The notes beneath the pieces were generated by a model, which did not search any database, was not told the DNA's origin, and saw nothing but the letters and a program-made list of their open reading frames with translations. A stretch of 5,321 nucleotides of DNA from Spirochaetota bacterium (GTDB lineage: Bacteria; Spirochaetota; Spirochaetia; Treponematales; UBA12059): positions 1-5,321 of the forward strand of contig JAKQNL010000402.1 of the NCBI GenBank assembly GCA_029565815.1, in the 5' to 3' direction. The position numbers and the translations under genes were made by a program. Below are positions 4,826 to 5,321 of this stretch, piece after piece (within the stretch, counting starts at the first letter, position 1; each line of letters opens with the position of its first letter).

Positions 4826-5321
4826 ATGGATAGAGTCGGAGAGATAGCCGCCCTGGGTACAGCGCTGTGCTGGACCGCATCGGCATTATTTTTCGAGCGC
4901 GCAAGCAAACGCATAGGCGTGCTTGCGGTGAATTTTTATAAACTTTTGTTTGCGACCGTTTTCCTTGCCATCGTTGCATGGATCAGCACGGGCAACATGC
5001 TGCCCCTGGGCGCTTCTCCCAAGGCGTGGGCGTTTTTGTCGCTGTCCGGCCTGGTTGGCTTTGTATTCACGGATATTTTCCTGTTCTCCGCTTATGTGCT
5101 GGTCGGCGCACGCGTAACCATGCTGTTTATGGCAGCTTCCCCAGCGGTAACGGCCTTGTTGGGTTTCGTGTTCCTGCACGAGGACATAGGCGTAAAGGGA
5201 GTGCTTGGCCTGTGCATCACCGCCAGCGGCATAGCCATAGCCACCATGGGTAAGCGCGACGCCCGTACCACCATGACGCCCGACAAGCAAAAAGCCCTGC
5301 CTTCCGCGTCCAAAGGCATGC
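4826..5321 (+). CDS. EamA/DMT-superfamily transporter, 3'-truncated by window edge
   Basis: 165 codons are visible and the frame is open at the right edge, so the C-terminal half is missing. The protein starts MDRVGEIAALGTALCWTASA. It shows five hydrophobic segments at about 5-23, 34-54, 68-92, 95-117 and 121-141, the five-helix EamA unit. Typical features are GTALCWTASALFFERAS, the TDIFLFSAYVLVGA stretch, ASPAVTALLGFVFLHED (104-120) and GLCITASGIAIATMG (128-142). A hydrophilic segment (143-165, KRDARTTMTPDKQKALPS) then leaves the membrane, probably as the loop to the second EamA unit. It is an inner-membrane protein likely to move a small metabolite or amino acid; the substrate cannot be told. 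The ATG is chosen because the first helix begins directly after it; an upstream TTG at 4802 is less likely. No ribosome binding site is visible. Confidence 0.88.
   Translation, partial: MDRVGEIAALGTALCWTASALFFERASKRIGVLAVNFYKLLFATVFLAIVAWISTGNMLPLGASPKAWAFLSLSGLVGFVFTDIFLFSAYVLVGARVTMLFMAASPAVTALLGFVFLHEDIGVKGVLGLCITASGIAIATMGKRDARTTMTPDKQKALPSASKGM

Overview
The window looks like a piece of chromosome from a spirochaete with fairly GC-rich DNA. The main evidence is the first gene, which matches the P83/100 antigen family, a family known essentially from Borrelia, Treponema and Spirochaeta-like bacteria. A single-chain PyrB-PyrI aspartate carbamoyltransferase fits that assignment; such fusions are known in Treponema. 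No tRNA, rRNA, insertion sequence, CRISPR array or integrase was seen. The content is chromosomal housekeeping plus one lineage-specific antigen gene.

Layout. (1) Positions 2-1363, plus strand: 3' part of a P83/100-family gene whose start lies left of the window, closed by a strong intrinsic terminator (1369-1401). (2) 1464-3056, plus strand: complete pyrBI fusion with a very good ribosome binding site and a short leader that can fold, ended by a second intrinsic terminator (3085-3120). (3) 3114-3839, minus strand: rlmB-type 23S rRNA 2'-O-methyltransferase, convergent with pyrBI. (4) 3895-4716, minus strand: cytidylate kinase-like protein with a C-terminal BON domain, 55 bp upstream of rlmB and probably in the same transcript. 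A hairpin-forming pair of near-palindromic repeats lies at the junction. (5) 4826-5321, plus strand: first half of an EamA/DMT-family membrane transporter, cut by the right edge. It is divergent from the kinase gene.

Function. PyrBI makes carbamoyl-aspartate for UMP synthesis. The kinase-like protein belongs to a family related to CMP kinase, but its phosphate-binding loop is unusual, so a shared pyrimidine role is only a suggestion. RlmB acts on the ribosome, P83/100 is an envelope-associated antigen family of unknown function, and the DMT protein probably exports or imports a small metabolite.

The points most worth a second look are small. They are the overlapping divergent promoters between the kinase and the transporter, with an apparently leaderless transporter mRNA; a duplicated ribosome-binding-site element in front of the kinase; the kinase-BON fusion with a glycine-poor P-loop; the heptad-repeat region of P83/100; and an unusually heavy use of the isoleucine codon ATA in GC-rich genes. 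I see no convincing new multi-gene system here.
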